The notes under the pieces: model-generated | Seen by the model: the letters and a program-made list of their open reading frames with translations, nothing else | The model's database searches: none | What the model was told of the DNA's origin: nothing | Shown here: piece after piece, positions 1 to 5,385 of the stretch | Layout of the letters: the number at the start of each line of letters is the position of its first letter | Position numbering within the stretch: the first letter of the stretch is position 1 | Position numbers and translations under genes: made by a program | Source: Candidatus Woesearchaeota archaeon CG08_land_8_20_14_0_20_47_9 | Lineage (GTDB): Archaea; Nanobdellota; Nanobdellia; Woesearchaeales; CG1-02-47-18 | Direction: 5' to 3' | Length of the DNA: 8,594 nucleotides | NCBI GenBank assembly: GCA_002763335.1 | Contig: PEYS01000058.1 | Location: 1 to 8,594 of the forward strand

Positions 1-50
1 GCGAGGGGCGTAAAGCCCCGACTTTTAAGTCGGGGATAGCCCCGAGCAGC
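1..50. mobile_element. Possible IS200/IS605-family element end (nested hairpins)
   Basis: This short GC-rich stretch can fold in mutually exclusive ways. CCCCGACTT at 16-24 pairs perfectly with AAGTCGGGG at 27-35. Alternatively GGGGC at 5-9 pairs with GCCCC at 15-19 while CGGGG at 31-35 pairs with CCCCG at 40-44. GGGGC at 5-9 can also close the whole structure with GCCCC at 39-43. A GCCCCGAC-loop-GTCGGGG hairpin followed by a short tail is typical of the subterminal palindromes of archaeal IS200/IS605 elements, where it also forms part of the TnpB guide (omega) RNA scaffold. No transposase or tnpB reading frame is visible because the window begins here. An intrinsic-terminator-like hairpin of an upstream gene is a real alternative. 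The exact element boundary cannot be set. Confidence 0.35.
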
Positions 51-152
51 AGATTTTCGTTACAACCTCATATACTGTTTTGTATACTGGTGTATGTGAG
101 CCCCTTGTAGCTCTTAAAAGGCCTAAGATGGTCTAAAAAGGAGGTCGCTTTA

Positions 153-341
153 ATGACTGCGTCGCTTGGCGATAGATACCGTGCCTTTTTCCTCGCGATT
201 GTTCTCATTCTTATAGTATTTGCGTTTTCAATCTTTATGTACAGCATAAAAAACCCTGGTGAGGGCAGTATCACGGCCCGAGCTATTCTTGGCCCTGAGG
301 TTTATGATGATACTGCATGCCGCACACACCCTGCCTGCTGA
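153..341 (+). CDS. Putative small single-pass membrane protein (doubtful)
   Basis: A 62-residue ORF starts at ATG 153 behind a near-perfect Shine-Dalgarno GGAGGT (140-145) with a 7-nt spacer, the strongest ribosome binding site in the window. Residues about 12-31 form an uninterrupted hydrophobic segment (AFFLAIVLILIVFAFSIFMY) preceded by Arg residues, as in an N-in/C-out membrane anchor. The remaining 30 residues are read antisense to the 3' end of the convergent tRNA thiolase gene, with which it overlaps by 114 nt. That part shows no recognisable motif. The upstream DNA contains two TATACTG copies (71-77, 83-89) that might serve as promoter elements. I do not recognise the family. It could be a genuine small membrane protein, a gene truncated by a nearby insertion, or a chance ORF. 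The RBS and membrane segment argue for it; the antisense C-terminus argues against. Confidence 0.35.
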   Translation: MTASLGDRYRAFFLAIVLILIVFAFSIFMYSIKNPGEGSITARAILGPEVYDDTACRTHPAC

Positions 342-1208
342 GGGCTGGCCGCATTCCTTGCAATAGGCTATGCATCTGTCTTCCTTATTTTTTTCCTTAT
401 TTATGTCCATGCTTACCCTCTTCCTAAGCCCTGGTAGCATCCTGAGGAAGTTCTTAACTAGGTATTGCTTTGACCCTGGGTGCTTATCCTCAAGGTCTGA
501 CAATGCCTGCCTTATCGTTGACCTGAATGATGAGCCTGCATAAGGGCATTCGTTGAAGCCTATGTTGAAGCCCATGAGTATGGCGTAGGCAGCATCCTCC
601 TTCTCTGTGCATAGGTAAAGGGGCTTCACCCTGGGTGTAAATCCCTTCCAAGGCTTAATCCCAGTTATCGGTCCAAGTCTTGCAAGTAGCTCTGTATTCG
701 CCTTAAGTAGGTTCATAAGGATTGATTGCGCCTCGTCATCAAGGTTGTGGCCTGTTACAAGCCTGTCAAATCCCGCCGCATGCCTGTTGAGTACCTGCCT
801 TCTCAGTATCCCGCACACCCTGCAAGCTGGCATCCTGACCCTTTTTACAATCTGGTCAAGGGTTGCGCCGTACTCCTCTTTGAAAGAGAATACCTTCAGC
901 TTTATGCGATGCTCACTGCAGAATTGTTTTAGGTCTTTAAGCGTCTTACTACGATAGCCCCTGATGCCTTCATCAATTGCTATTGCAGTCACATCTTTAT
1001 ACAGCCTGCTGACAACATAGAGAGCAACTGTTGAGTCCTTGCCACCGCTGCAGGCAACTGCAATTCGCTCATTTACAGATAAGAGTTTGCACCTCTTTAT
1101 AGTATCCTTAACACGCTTCTCAAAGGCCTGTATGAAGTGGACCTTGCAAAGAGCCTTTCTATTAGCAGTTATTATCACAGCAGGCTGGCTGCACCTCTGG
1201 CATTTCAT
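228..1208 (-). CDS. ttuA: tRNA 2-thiolation enzyme, TtuA/Ncs6 family
   Basis: ATP-dependent tRNA sulfurtransferase of the adenine nucleotide alpha hydrolase fold. It would adenylate a uridine in tRNA and replace its oxygen with sulfur (U54 for TtuA, wobble U34 for Ncs6); sequence alone does not decide which. From the ATG at 1208 the protein has 326 residues. It has an N-terminal zinc finger (C3, C6, C21, H24), the PP-loop SGGKDS (54-59), the GHNLDDEA catalytic region (153-160), and three Cys placed as the 4Fe-4S ligands of TtuA (C129, C132 in CRVCG; C221 in NECPY). A C-terminal zinc finger follows (C283, C286, C295, C298). The frame is open 24 codons further upstream to 1280, but MKCQRC at 1208 is the usual family start and has a TATA-like box 26 nt before it, so a leaderless mRNA is likely. 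A 28-residue tail after the last Cys seems longer than usual and overlaps an ORF on the other strand. Confidence 0.88.
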   Translation of the reverse strand: MKCQRCSQPAVIITANRKALCKVHFIQAFEKRVKDTIKRCKLLSVNERIAVACSGGKDSTVALYVVSRLYKDVTAIAIDEGIRGYRSKTLKDLKQFCSEHRIKLKVFSFKEEYGATLDQIVKRVRMPACRVCGILRRQVLNRHAAGFDRLVTGHNLDDEAQSILMNLLKANTELLARLGPITGIKPWKGFTPRVKPLYLCTEKEDAAYAILMGFNIGFNECPYAGSSFRSTIRQALSDLEDKHPGSKQYLVKNFLRMLPGLRKRVSMDINKEKNKEDRCIAYCKECGQPSAGRVCAACSIIINLRAKNSSGRDTALTRVFYAVHKD

Positions 1209-1226
1209 ACAGACTAAGGAAATTAA

Positions 1227-1240
1227 CCTAATTAAAAATC
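1227..1240 (-). promoter_or_regulatory. TATA-like promoter of the tRNA thiolase gene
   Basis: On the minus strand this reads GATTTTTAATTAGG, centred about 26 nt before the ATG at 1208. That spacing fits an archaeal TATA box driving a transcript that starts at or beside the start codon. No Shine-Dalgarno sequence is present between it and the ATG, which supports leaderless translation. Assigned by position and composition only. Confidence 0.5.
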
Positions 1241-1245
1241 TATTT

Positions 1246-1326
1246 GCCGGGCTTAGCAGGTGTTGTTGCTTCAACCCCACCCCAAGCTTGCAGTGAACTC
1301 TCGCCCTGGCCGCCCCCGCCCCTCGC
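1246..1326. other. GC-rich, possibly structured intergenic element
   Basis: This is most of the gap between the tRNA thiolase and metallophosphoesterase genes, and is bounded by AT-rich DNA on both sides. GCCGGGC (1246-1252) can pair with GCCCTGGC (1303-1310) with one bulged base. Inside it GGTG/CACC (1259-1262 with 1278-1281) and GTTG/CAAC (1265-1268 with 1272-1275) form a hairpin with a 2x2 internal loop and a 3-nt loop. The minus strand carries five runs of three or more G (complements of 1275-1278, 1280-1283, 1304-1306, 1313-1317, 1319-1322). It could be the trailer of the phosphoesterase mRNA, a small RNA, or simply compositional noise. No tRNA T-loop and no box C or D motif was found. 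Confidence 0.25.
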
Positions 1327-1361
1327 TAAAATCTAATTACCAAAGGCCAATAGCCCATATA

Positions 1362-1964
1362 CTACACCTCAATTACCTTCCCGGTCTTTCCGACATTGAT
1401 AACCTTGGTCTTGTCAATCAGCTCCTCAATGCCCTCTGCCTCATGGACGTGGCTGCAGAGTAGTATGTCAGGCTTGAACTCCTTAACAGCCTTTTTTATT
1501 CCCTCGCTCCCCTCAAAGAGGCTGGTGAATCTGCCCATAAGCGAGTCCTTAGGGTGAACGTGCGTAATCATGATCTTCTTCTTTACGCCTTTAATGCCCT
1601 CATAGCCCTTCTTTAGCAGGTTAAATATTTCGCCCTCACCTAGCCTAAAGAGCCCAACATTAGCCCCTCCACAACCAAACAAGCCAACATCCCCGCACCT
1701 TATTGAATAGCCGTGAAGGTTAGTGGCCCCGTAGAGCTCTGCAAGGAAGTCAGCGGTTGCAACGCTCTCATGATTCCCAGGGATAAGTATGACCTTCTTT
1801 TTCTTCTTTATAAATGGTCCTATAAGGTTAGTGGTGCTCGCCTCCCCGTATGTTATGTCTCCGCAGATTATGACGAGGTCTACCTTCTCATCCTCAGCCC
1901 TCTGGGCAAGCTTGTTGGCAAGGGCTGTGTCGCCGTGTATGTCTCCGCATGCCAGGATTTTCAT
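1362..1964 (-). CDS. Calcineurin-like metallophosphoesterase
   Basis: A 200-residue, single-domain metallophosphoesterase. The family's two-metal centre is visible in order: D8 and H10 in GDIHGD (7-12), D36 in CGDITYG, N64-H65 in GNHE (63-66), H135/H137 in THVHP, and H172/H174 in SHVHEAEG. There is no signal peptide or membrane segment, so it should be cytoplasmic. The family hydrolyses phosphomonoesters or phosphodiesters (nucleotides, cyclic nucleotides, phosphoproteins), and the natural substrate cannot be read from the sequence. The short length and compact C-terminus resemble archaeal YfcE/MJ0936-like phosphodiesterases. The ATG at 1964 places the first metal-binding motif at residue 8, as usual. 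It is divergently transcribed from pdaD, sharing an intergenic region of 88 nt with a TATA-like box for each gene. No obvious functional tie to its neighbours. Confidence 0.87.
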   Translation of the reverse strand: MKILACGDIHGDTALANKLAQRAEDEKVDLVIICGDITYGEASTTNLIGPFIKKKKKVILIPGNHESVATADFLAELYGATNLHGYSIRCGDVGLFGCGGANVGLFRLGEGEIFNLLKKGYEGIKGVKKKIMITHVHPKDSLMGRFTSLFEGSEGIKKAVKEFKPDILLCSHVHEAEGIEELIDKTKVINVGKTGKVIEV

Positions 1965-1990
1965 GTTAATAAAGACTGAGAAGGGGCTGG

Positions 1991-2004
1991 CTTTAATAGT
2001 TTTT
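1991..2004 (-). promoter_or_regulatory. TATA-like promoter of the metallophosphoesterase gene
   Basis: The minus strand reads AAAAACTATTAAAG, centred about 33 nt before the ATG at 1964, which would give a leader of only a few nucleotides. It lies back to back with the pdaD promoter. Assigned from position and AT-rich composition. Confidence 0.4.
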
Positions 2005-2006
2005 CC

Positions 2007-2021
2007 AAAAGGCTTTTAAAC
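2007..2021 (+). promoter_or_regulatory. BRE/TATA-like promoter of pdaD
   Basis: AAAAGGCTTTTAAAC combines a purine-rich BRE-like half with a TATA-like half centred near 2017, predicting transcription from about 2043. That leaves a 10-16 nt leader containing GGTG (2047-2050). GGTG sits 2 nt before the ATG at 2053 but 8 nt before the in-frame ATG at 2059, so the latter may be the true start. Nearly the same 15-mer (one mismatch) recurs at 2673-2687 before the agmatinase gene. Confidence 0.5.
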
Positions 2022-2052
2022 AGGCTAACTTGGCAAGCTGCAAGCAGGTGTC

Positions 2053-2544
2053 ATGAGCATGGATCTTGTACCTAAACAGGTTTTTCTCACTAAGGGAGTT
2101 GGCAGGCATAAGGAGCAGCTATGCTCATTCGAGCTTGCATTGAGGAATGCTGGAATTGCCAAGTGCAACATTGTCTGCGTATCGAGCATCATCCCTCCTG
2201 GCTGTAGGCTAATCCAGAGGCGTGCTGGTCTAAGGCTGCTCAAGCCAGGGCAGATCACGTTTGTTGTTATGGCAAGGAGATCGTGCAATGAAGCTAGGCT
2301 GATTGCCTCAGCCATTGGCTGTGCCATGCCTATCCATGGTATGCATGGCTTCCTGGCAGAGCACGCCTCAGTTGGCGAGGACTGCAAAAGAACAGGATCC
2401 TATGCTGAGCAGCTTGCAGCAACTATGCTCTCATCAGCATCTGGCAAGGTAAAAAACATAAAAACCAGCAGCATAGCCCAGGCTGCAAGGTGCAGGAGTG
2501 GAATCTGGACTACTGTAGTTGCTGCTGCTGTGCTCCTGATTTGA
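2053..2544 (+). CDS. pdaD: Pyruvoyl-dependent arginine decarboxylase
   Basis: Converts arginine to agmatine, the first step of the archaeal polyamine route. The 163-residue proenzyme is about the size of the Methanocaldococcus jannaschii enzyme (165). It contains the self-processing site NIVCVSSIIPPG: cleavage between S44 and S45 would give a small beta chain and a larger alpha chain capped by the pyruvoyl group. N39 (five residues before the first Ser) and E103 in HGFLAEH match the positions of N47 and E109 of the M. jannaschii protein as I recall them. The C-terminal WTTVVAAAV segment is typical of the family. The start may instead be the in-frame ATG at 2059, which has better Shine-Dalgarno spacing. 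The next gene is an agmatinase-family protein, so the pathway to putrescine is adjacent, although a 154-nt gap with a hairpin lies between them. Confidence 0.92.
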   Translation: MSMDLVPKQVFLTKGVGRHKEQLCSFELALRNAGIAKCNIVCVSSIIPPGCRLIQRRAGLRLLKPGQITFVVMARRSCNEARLIASAIGCAMPIHGMHGFLAEHASVGEDCKRTGSYAEQLAATMLSSASGKVKNIKTSSIAQAARCRSGIWTTVVAAAVLLI

Positions 2545-2607
2545 CTGCATGAAAGGATGCAAAAAAGAGCATCAAACTTAGCATCACAAAGTAGCGGTTC
2601 AGACATA

Positions 2608-2660
2608 AAAACTCTGAGTGCGGAGCTGAGCCGTAGGCGAAGCGAAGCATTCAGAGTTTT
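2608..2660 (+). repeat. Long intergenic hairpin, copy 1 of the CTCTGARTGC repeat
   Basis: AAAACTCTGAGTGC (2608-2621) pairs with GCATTCAGAGTTTT (2647-2660), a 14-bp stem with a single G.T pair, around a 25-nt centre containing GGCGAAGCGAA. The 3' arm ends in TTTT, so it could terminate pdaD transcription. A second copy of the stem (CTCTGAATGC with a GGTATTCAGAG partner) lies at 5989-6030 after another gene, which points to a dispersed intergenic repeat rather than a one-off terminator. The smaller stretch 2545-2607 holds only short weak hairpins, such as GATGC/GCATC at 2556-2573. Confidence 0.6.
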
Positions 2661-2666
2661 CCAAAA

Positions 2667-2687
2667 GATTAAAAAAGGCTTCTAAAC
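2667..2687 (+). promoter_or_regulatory. Promoter region of the agmatinase gene
   Basis: Two TATA-like boxes overlap here. GATTAAAAAAGG (2667-2678) is centred about 27 nt before the ATG at 2699, fitting a leaderless mRNA. AAAAGGCTTCTAAAC (2673-2687) matches the pdaD promoter 15-mer at 14 of 15 positions, but its TATA half is centred near 2683 and would start transcription near 2709, close to the in-frame GTG at 2708 (codon 4). Either start is possible; no Shine-Dalgarno is present. Confidence 0.4.
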
Positions 2688-2698
2688 CCCCAGAGCAC

Positions 2699-3598
2699 AT
2701 GAACTATGTGAGGATACCCTTTAATTTCGCAGCCTTGCCAAGTGAGTTTAGCAGTTATGAAAGGGCAGGCTTTGTTGTAGTCCCAATTCCTTATGATGTA
2801 ACTGAGTCATGCATTCCGGGAGCTAGATTCGGCCCTAGGGCGATAATCAGCGCATCTAGAAACCTGGAGCTGTTTGATGAGGAATTGAGGGTAAACATAG
2901 GCGGGGCCGGCATTGCTACCCTTGACGAGCCTGTGATAAGCGTTATTCCTGAAGAGATGAAGGCCATAGTAAGAGAGATGGTCTCCCCAATAATAGCTGA
3001 TAAAAAGATTCCTCTTGTTCTTGGCGGGGAGCACTCAATATCAGTTGGTGTTGTTGAGGAACTAAAGGAGCACTCTAAAGGCATGTCTGTCCTGCAGATT
3101 GATGCCCATGCAGATTTAAGAGACAAGTTTGATGGCAGCAGTTTGAGCCATGCATGCGTTATGAGGCGCATAGCTGAACTCTGCCCAACTGTTCAGGTTG
3201 GGATAAGAAGCGTCAGCGATGACGAGATGGATTTTATAAGGGATAATAAGCTTAAGCTGCTCTGGGCATATGATATTAGGAATAGGGCACTGAACTCATG
3301 GGTTAAAGAGGCTGTTTCAAGACTCTCAGATAATGTGTACATAACAATTGACCTTGACGGCCTTGACACAAGCATAATGCCTGCTGTGGGCACCCCTGAG
3401 CCAGGAGGGTTGCTATGGCACGAGGTTACGCATCTCCTGCGCAGTGTTGCTGAGAAAAGGCATGTTATTGGCTTTGATGTTGTTGGCCTATGCCCATGCC
3501 ACCCAGCATCTGAGTTTACTGCGGCAAGGCTCGTTATGAAGATGATCGCATACATACACTATTATAAGAGGGCGAGGAATAAGAGGGTGAGGAAATGA
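2699..3598 (+). CDS. speB: Agmatinase-family ureohydrolase
   Basis: A 299-residue member of the arginase/agmatinase/formiminoglutamase family, expected to hydrolyse agmatine to putrescine and urea using two Mn ions. Metal ligands are all present: H112 in GGEHSIS, D135/H137/D139 in DAHADLRD, and D218/D220 in DLDGLD. The GTPEPGGL segment (231-238) and H151 in SHACVM also fit. One oddity stands out: in the conserved DVVEVxP-type motif, whose Glu contacts the substrate guanidinium in arginases and agmatinases, this protein reads GFDVVGLCP, with Gly at 263. This may change substrate or activity. Location after pdaD supports an agmatine substrate. It ends in an ATGA overlap with the downstream nucleotidylyltransferase gene, suggesting coupled translation. 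The start could be GTG 2708 instead of ATG 2699. Confidence 0.88.
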   Translation: MNYVRIPFNFAALPSEFSSYERAGFVVVPIPYDVTESCIPGARFGPRAIISASRNLELFDEELRVNIGGAGIATLDEPVISVIPEEMKAIVREMVSPIIADKKIPLVLGGEHSISVGVVEELKEHSKGMSVLQIDAHADLRDKFDGSSLSHACVMRRIAELCPTVQVGIRSVSDDEMDFIRDNKLKLLWAYDIRNRALNSWVKEAVSRLSDNVYITIDLDGLDTSIMPAVGTPEPGGLLWHEVTHLLRSVAEKRHVIGFDVVGLCPCHPASEFTAARLVMKMIAYIHYYKRARNKRVRK

Positions 3599-4794
3599 AT
3601 AAGCTACACCAGGCAGTTATACTTGCAGCAGGCGAATCAACAAGGATGCACCCACTATCCATTACGAGACCAAAGGCACTTATGAAGGTTGCCAATAAAA
3701 CAATTCTTGAGCACCTTCTCACTGCTCTAAAGGGCCTTGTGGAGGAGGTTATCCTTGTTGTTGGCTACAAGGGTAAGATGATACGCGACTTCTTCGGAAT
3801 AGAGTTTAACAACATCAAGCTTAGCTATGTTGAGCAGAGGGAGCAGCTCGGCACTGGCCATGCACTCCTGCAGGCTAAGGGCGCGACAAGCGGAAGGTTT
3901 ATTATGATGTACGGCGATGACCTGGTCTCTGGAAGAGACATTAAAGAGGCATTAAAGCACAAGCATGCTGTTCTTGCAAAGGAGGTTGATGATCCAGAGA
4001 GGTTTGGCATATTCACCCTTAAAGGCCACATGGTGAAGGACATAATCGAGAAGCCCTCTAACCCTGAATCAAGGCTTGCAAACACCGGCGTGTACGTCCT
4101 TGATCAGGGCATATTCCCCCTGCTTGAGAGGCTTGAGAAGTCAGAGCGTGGGGAGTACGAGATTGTTGACGCCATAAGGCTCTTTGCATCCTCAAACGAG
4201 GTTTACTGCGCTATGGTTTCTGACTACTGGCTTCCAATCGGCTATCCATGGGACCTCCTGGATGCGAACAGCTTCTTACTTGAGAGGATGAGGGGCAAGC
4301 TCTCAGGAGGGGTTGAGAAGGGCGCATTTCTTAAGGGCGAGGTCTGTGTTGGCAAGGACAGCGTGGTTAAGTCAGGGGCATATATTGAGGGCCCTGTCAT
4401 GATCGGCGAGCACTGCAATATCGGCCCTAACTGCTACATAAGGGCACACACAACTATCGGCAATAACTGCCATGTGGGCAATGCAGTTGAGGTGAAGAAC
4501 AGCATACTCTTTGACCACACAAACGTTGCCCACCTAAGCTATGTGGGCGATTCTGTGCTTGGAGAGCATGTTAATTTTGGTGCTGGAACTATTGTGGCTA
4601 ACCTGAGGCATGATAATAACAATGTCAGGTCAATGGTCAAGGGCATTCTCGTTGATACTGGGAGGAGAAAGCTGGGAACAATTGTTGGTGATAATGTCCA
4701 CACAGGCATTGACACAGCGATCTATCCTGGCAGGAAGATCTGGCCTGATAAGTCAACACTTCCGGCTGAGATAGTGACTAAGGATAAGGAATGA
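3595..4794 (+). CDS. Bifunctional sugar-phosphate nucleotidylyltransferase/acetyltransferase
   Basis: A 399-residue, two-domain protein like archaeal MJ1101 and Sulfolobus ST0452. It would couple UTP or dTTP to sugar 1-phosphates (Glc-1-P, GlcNAc-1-P) and probably acetylate amino-sugar 1-phosphates, supplying nucleotide sugars for glycans. The N-terminal Rossmann domain (about 1-230) has LAAGESTRMHPLSITRPK (10-27), QLGTG (84-88), GDD (107-109), EKP (152-154) and NTG (163-165). The C-terminal part (about 244-385) is a left-handed beta-helix of hexapeptide repeats (IGxxCxIG, VGNAVEV and similar). Within it H313, Y316 and N336 have the same spacing as the acetyltransferase residues H308, Y311 and N331 reported for ST0452. 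GGGTGAGG-type ribosome binding sequence (3585-3592) lies in the agmatinase 3' end and the ATG overlaps its stop codon. The exact sugar cannot be decided from sequence. Confidence 0.88.
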   Translation: MNKLHQAVILAAGESTRMHPLSITRPKALMKVANKTILEHLLTALKGLVEEVILVVGYKGKMIRDFFGIEFNNIKLSYVEQREQLGTGHALLQAKGATSGRFIMMYGDDLVSGRDIKEALKHKHAVLAKEVDDPERFGIFTLKGHMVKDIIEKPSNPESRLANTGVYVLDQGIFPLLERLEKSERGEYEIVDAIRLFASSNEVYCAMVSDYWLPIGYPWDLLDANSFLLERMRGKLSGGVEKGAFLKGEVCVGKDSVVKSGAYIEGPVMIGEHCNIGPNCYIRAHTTIGNNCHVGNAVEVKNSILFDHTNVAHLSYVGDSVLGEHVNFGAGTIVANLRHDNNNVRSMVKGILVDTGRRKLGTIVGDNVHTGIDTAIYPGRKIWPDKSTLPAEIVTKDKE

Positions 4795-4797
4795 GGG

Positions 4798-4834
4798 CTT
4801 TGACTAATCCTCGCTTCGCTCAGATTATTCAAAG
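4798..4834. terminator. Hairpin between convergent genes
   Basis: CTTTGA (4798-4803) pairs with TCAAAG (4829-4834) and AATC (4806-4809) with GATT (4823-4826), separated by a small internal mismatch. The loop CTCGCTTCGCTCA reads GAGCGAAGCGAG on the other strand. It fills the 43-nt gap between the nucleotidylyltransferase and HIT genes, and TTTT follows at 4835-4838, so it probably ends transcription from one or both sides. Its GCGAAGCGA core also occurs inside the 2608-2660 hairpin. Confidence 0.5.
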
Positions 4835-4837
4835 TTT

Positions 4838-5254
4838 TCAACTTATAAAGCTCTTTATGTTCTTCGCGTATTCGCCTATCTCGCCTTCCTTATAGCTCCC
4901 CTGCTTCCAGTTTAGAACTATGCCATCTCCCTTAAACCTTGGTATGACGTGGAAGTGTATATGCGGAATCACCTGGCCTGCAACAGGCCTGTTGTACTGG
5001 ACGATGTTAAAGCCCCCTGGAGCCATGCCCTGGTCAGCAGCCTTCGCTATCTTCTTAACCAGGATGATCAGCTCTGCAAGCTCCCTGTCAGGCACGTCCA
5101 TAATGGTCTCGTAATGATTCTTTGTTACGACAAGGGCATGCCCCTTATTAGCAGGCATGATGTCCATAAATGCCATCATCTTGTTATCCTCATAGACCTT
5201 CTCAGCAGGGATCTTGCCCTTTACGATATTGCAAAACACGCAGTCATCAGCCAT
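4838..5254 (-). CDS. HIT-family nucleotide hydrolase/transferase
   Basis: A 138-residue histidine-triad protein of the HINT/Fhit-like class, which hydrolyses or transfers nucleotides from mixed phosphate compounds such as AMP-lysine, AMP-phosphoramidates or dinucleoside polyphosphates. The triad HIHFH (H98, H100, H102) lies in IPHIHFHVIPR, with the second His the expected nucleophile. C5 and C8 in the N-terminal CVFC, with H47 and H98, match the structural zinc site of many HIT proteins. Full-length for the family, cytoplasmic, with no extra domains. On the minus strand GGGGGT about 7 nt before the ATG is a plausible ribosome binding site within a short leader. It is convergent with the sugar nucleotidylyltransferase gene and divergent from the membrane protease gene. 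Substrate not predictable. Confidence 0.9.
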   Translation of the reverse strand: MADDCVFCNIVKGKIPAEKVYEDNKMMAFMDIMPANKGHALVVTKNHYETIMDVPDRELAELIILVKKIAKAADQGMAPGGFNIVQYNRPVAGQVIPHIHFHVIPRFKGDGIVLNWKQGSYKEGEIGEYAKNIKSFIS

Positions 5255-5297
5255 ATTTTCAACCCCCTTGTGTTTTTCTCTGAGTTAGAGTTGTTTC

Positions 5298-5310
5298 ATA
5301 TAAATCTTTC
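5298..5310 (-). promoter_or_regulatory. BRE/TATA-like promoter of the HIT gene
   Basis: The minus strand reads GAAAGATTTATAT, a purine-rich BRE-like start plus a TATA-like core centred near 5302. This predicts transcription from about 5276, giving a leader of some 20 nt that includes the GGGGGT ribosome binding site (5262-5267). Confidence 0.5.
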
Positions 5311-5349
5311 TGTTTGTCGTGCACACTGTTTGTCTCGCAACCAGCCCCC

Positions 5350-5364
5350 GAAAGCTTTTTATGC
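5350..5364 (+). promoter_or_regulatory. BRE/TATA-like promoter of the membrane protease gene
   Basis: GAAAGCTTTTTATGC is centred about 27 nt before the ATG at 5386. No Shine-Dalgarno lies between, so a leaderless transcript is likely. This geometry is the main reason for preferring the ATG at 5386 over the upstream in-frame ATG at 5314. Confidence 0.55.
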
Positions 5365-5385
5365 TTTTCCTATAACTTGCCTAGC

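Noticed and set aside
1209..1280. A 24-codon upstream extension of the tRNA thiolase reading frame
   Set aside because: The family normally begins just before the first CxxC, as at 1208, and the extension runs through the AT-rich promoter and into the GC-rich intergenic element.
1246..1326. Possible tRNA or box C/D RNA in the GC-rich gap
   Set aside because: No GTTCRANNC T-loop, no full acceptor stem of tRNA spacing, and no RUGAUGA or CUGA boxes were found on either strand; only a generic structured element can be proposed.
2025..2387. Minus-strand ORF of 120 codons opposite pdaD
   Set aside because: It is antisense to pdaD, whose SSIIPPG processing site and full length are clear, and it has no features of its own.
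2521..2533. GCTGCTGCTGTGC run near the pdaD 3' end, a possible microsatellite
   Set aside because: It encodes the conserved Ala-rich AAAV segment at the end of PdaD and has only a few repeat units.
3622..3675. Nucleotidylyltransferase signature reads GESTR instead of the textbook GxGTR
   Set aside because: Ser at this position occurs in other members of the sugar-phosphate nucleotidylyltransferase family, and the remaining motifs are intact, so it is not evidence of lost activity.
5314..5385. A 24-codon upstream extension of the membrane protease reading frame
   Set aside because: It contains the BRE/TATA-like promoter and no protease-like sequence; the ATG at 5386 has the expected 27-nt spacing from the TATA box.
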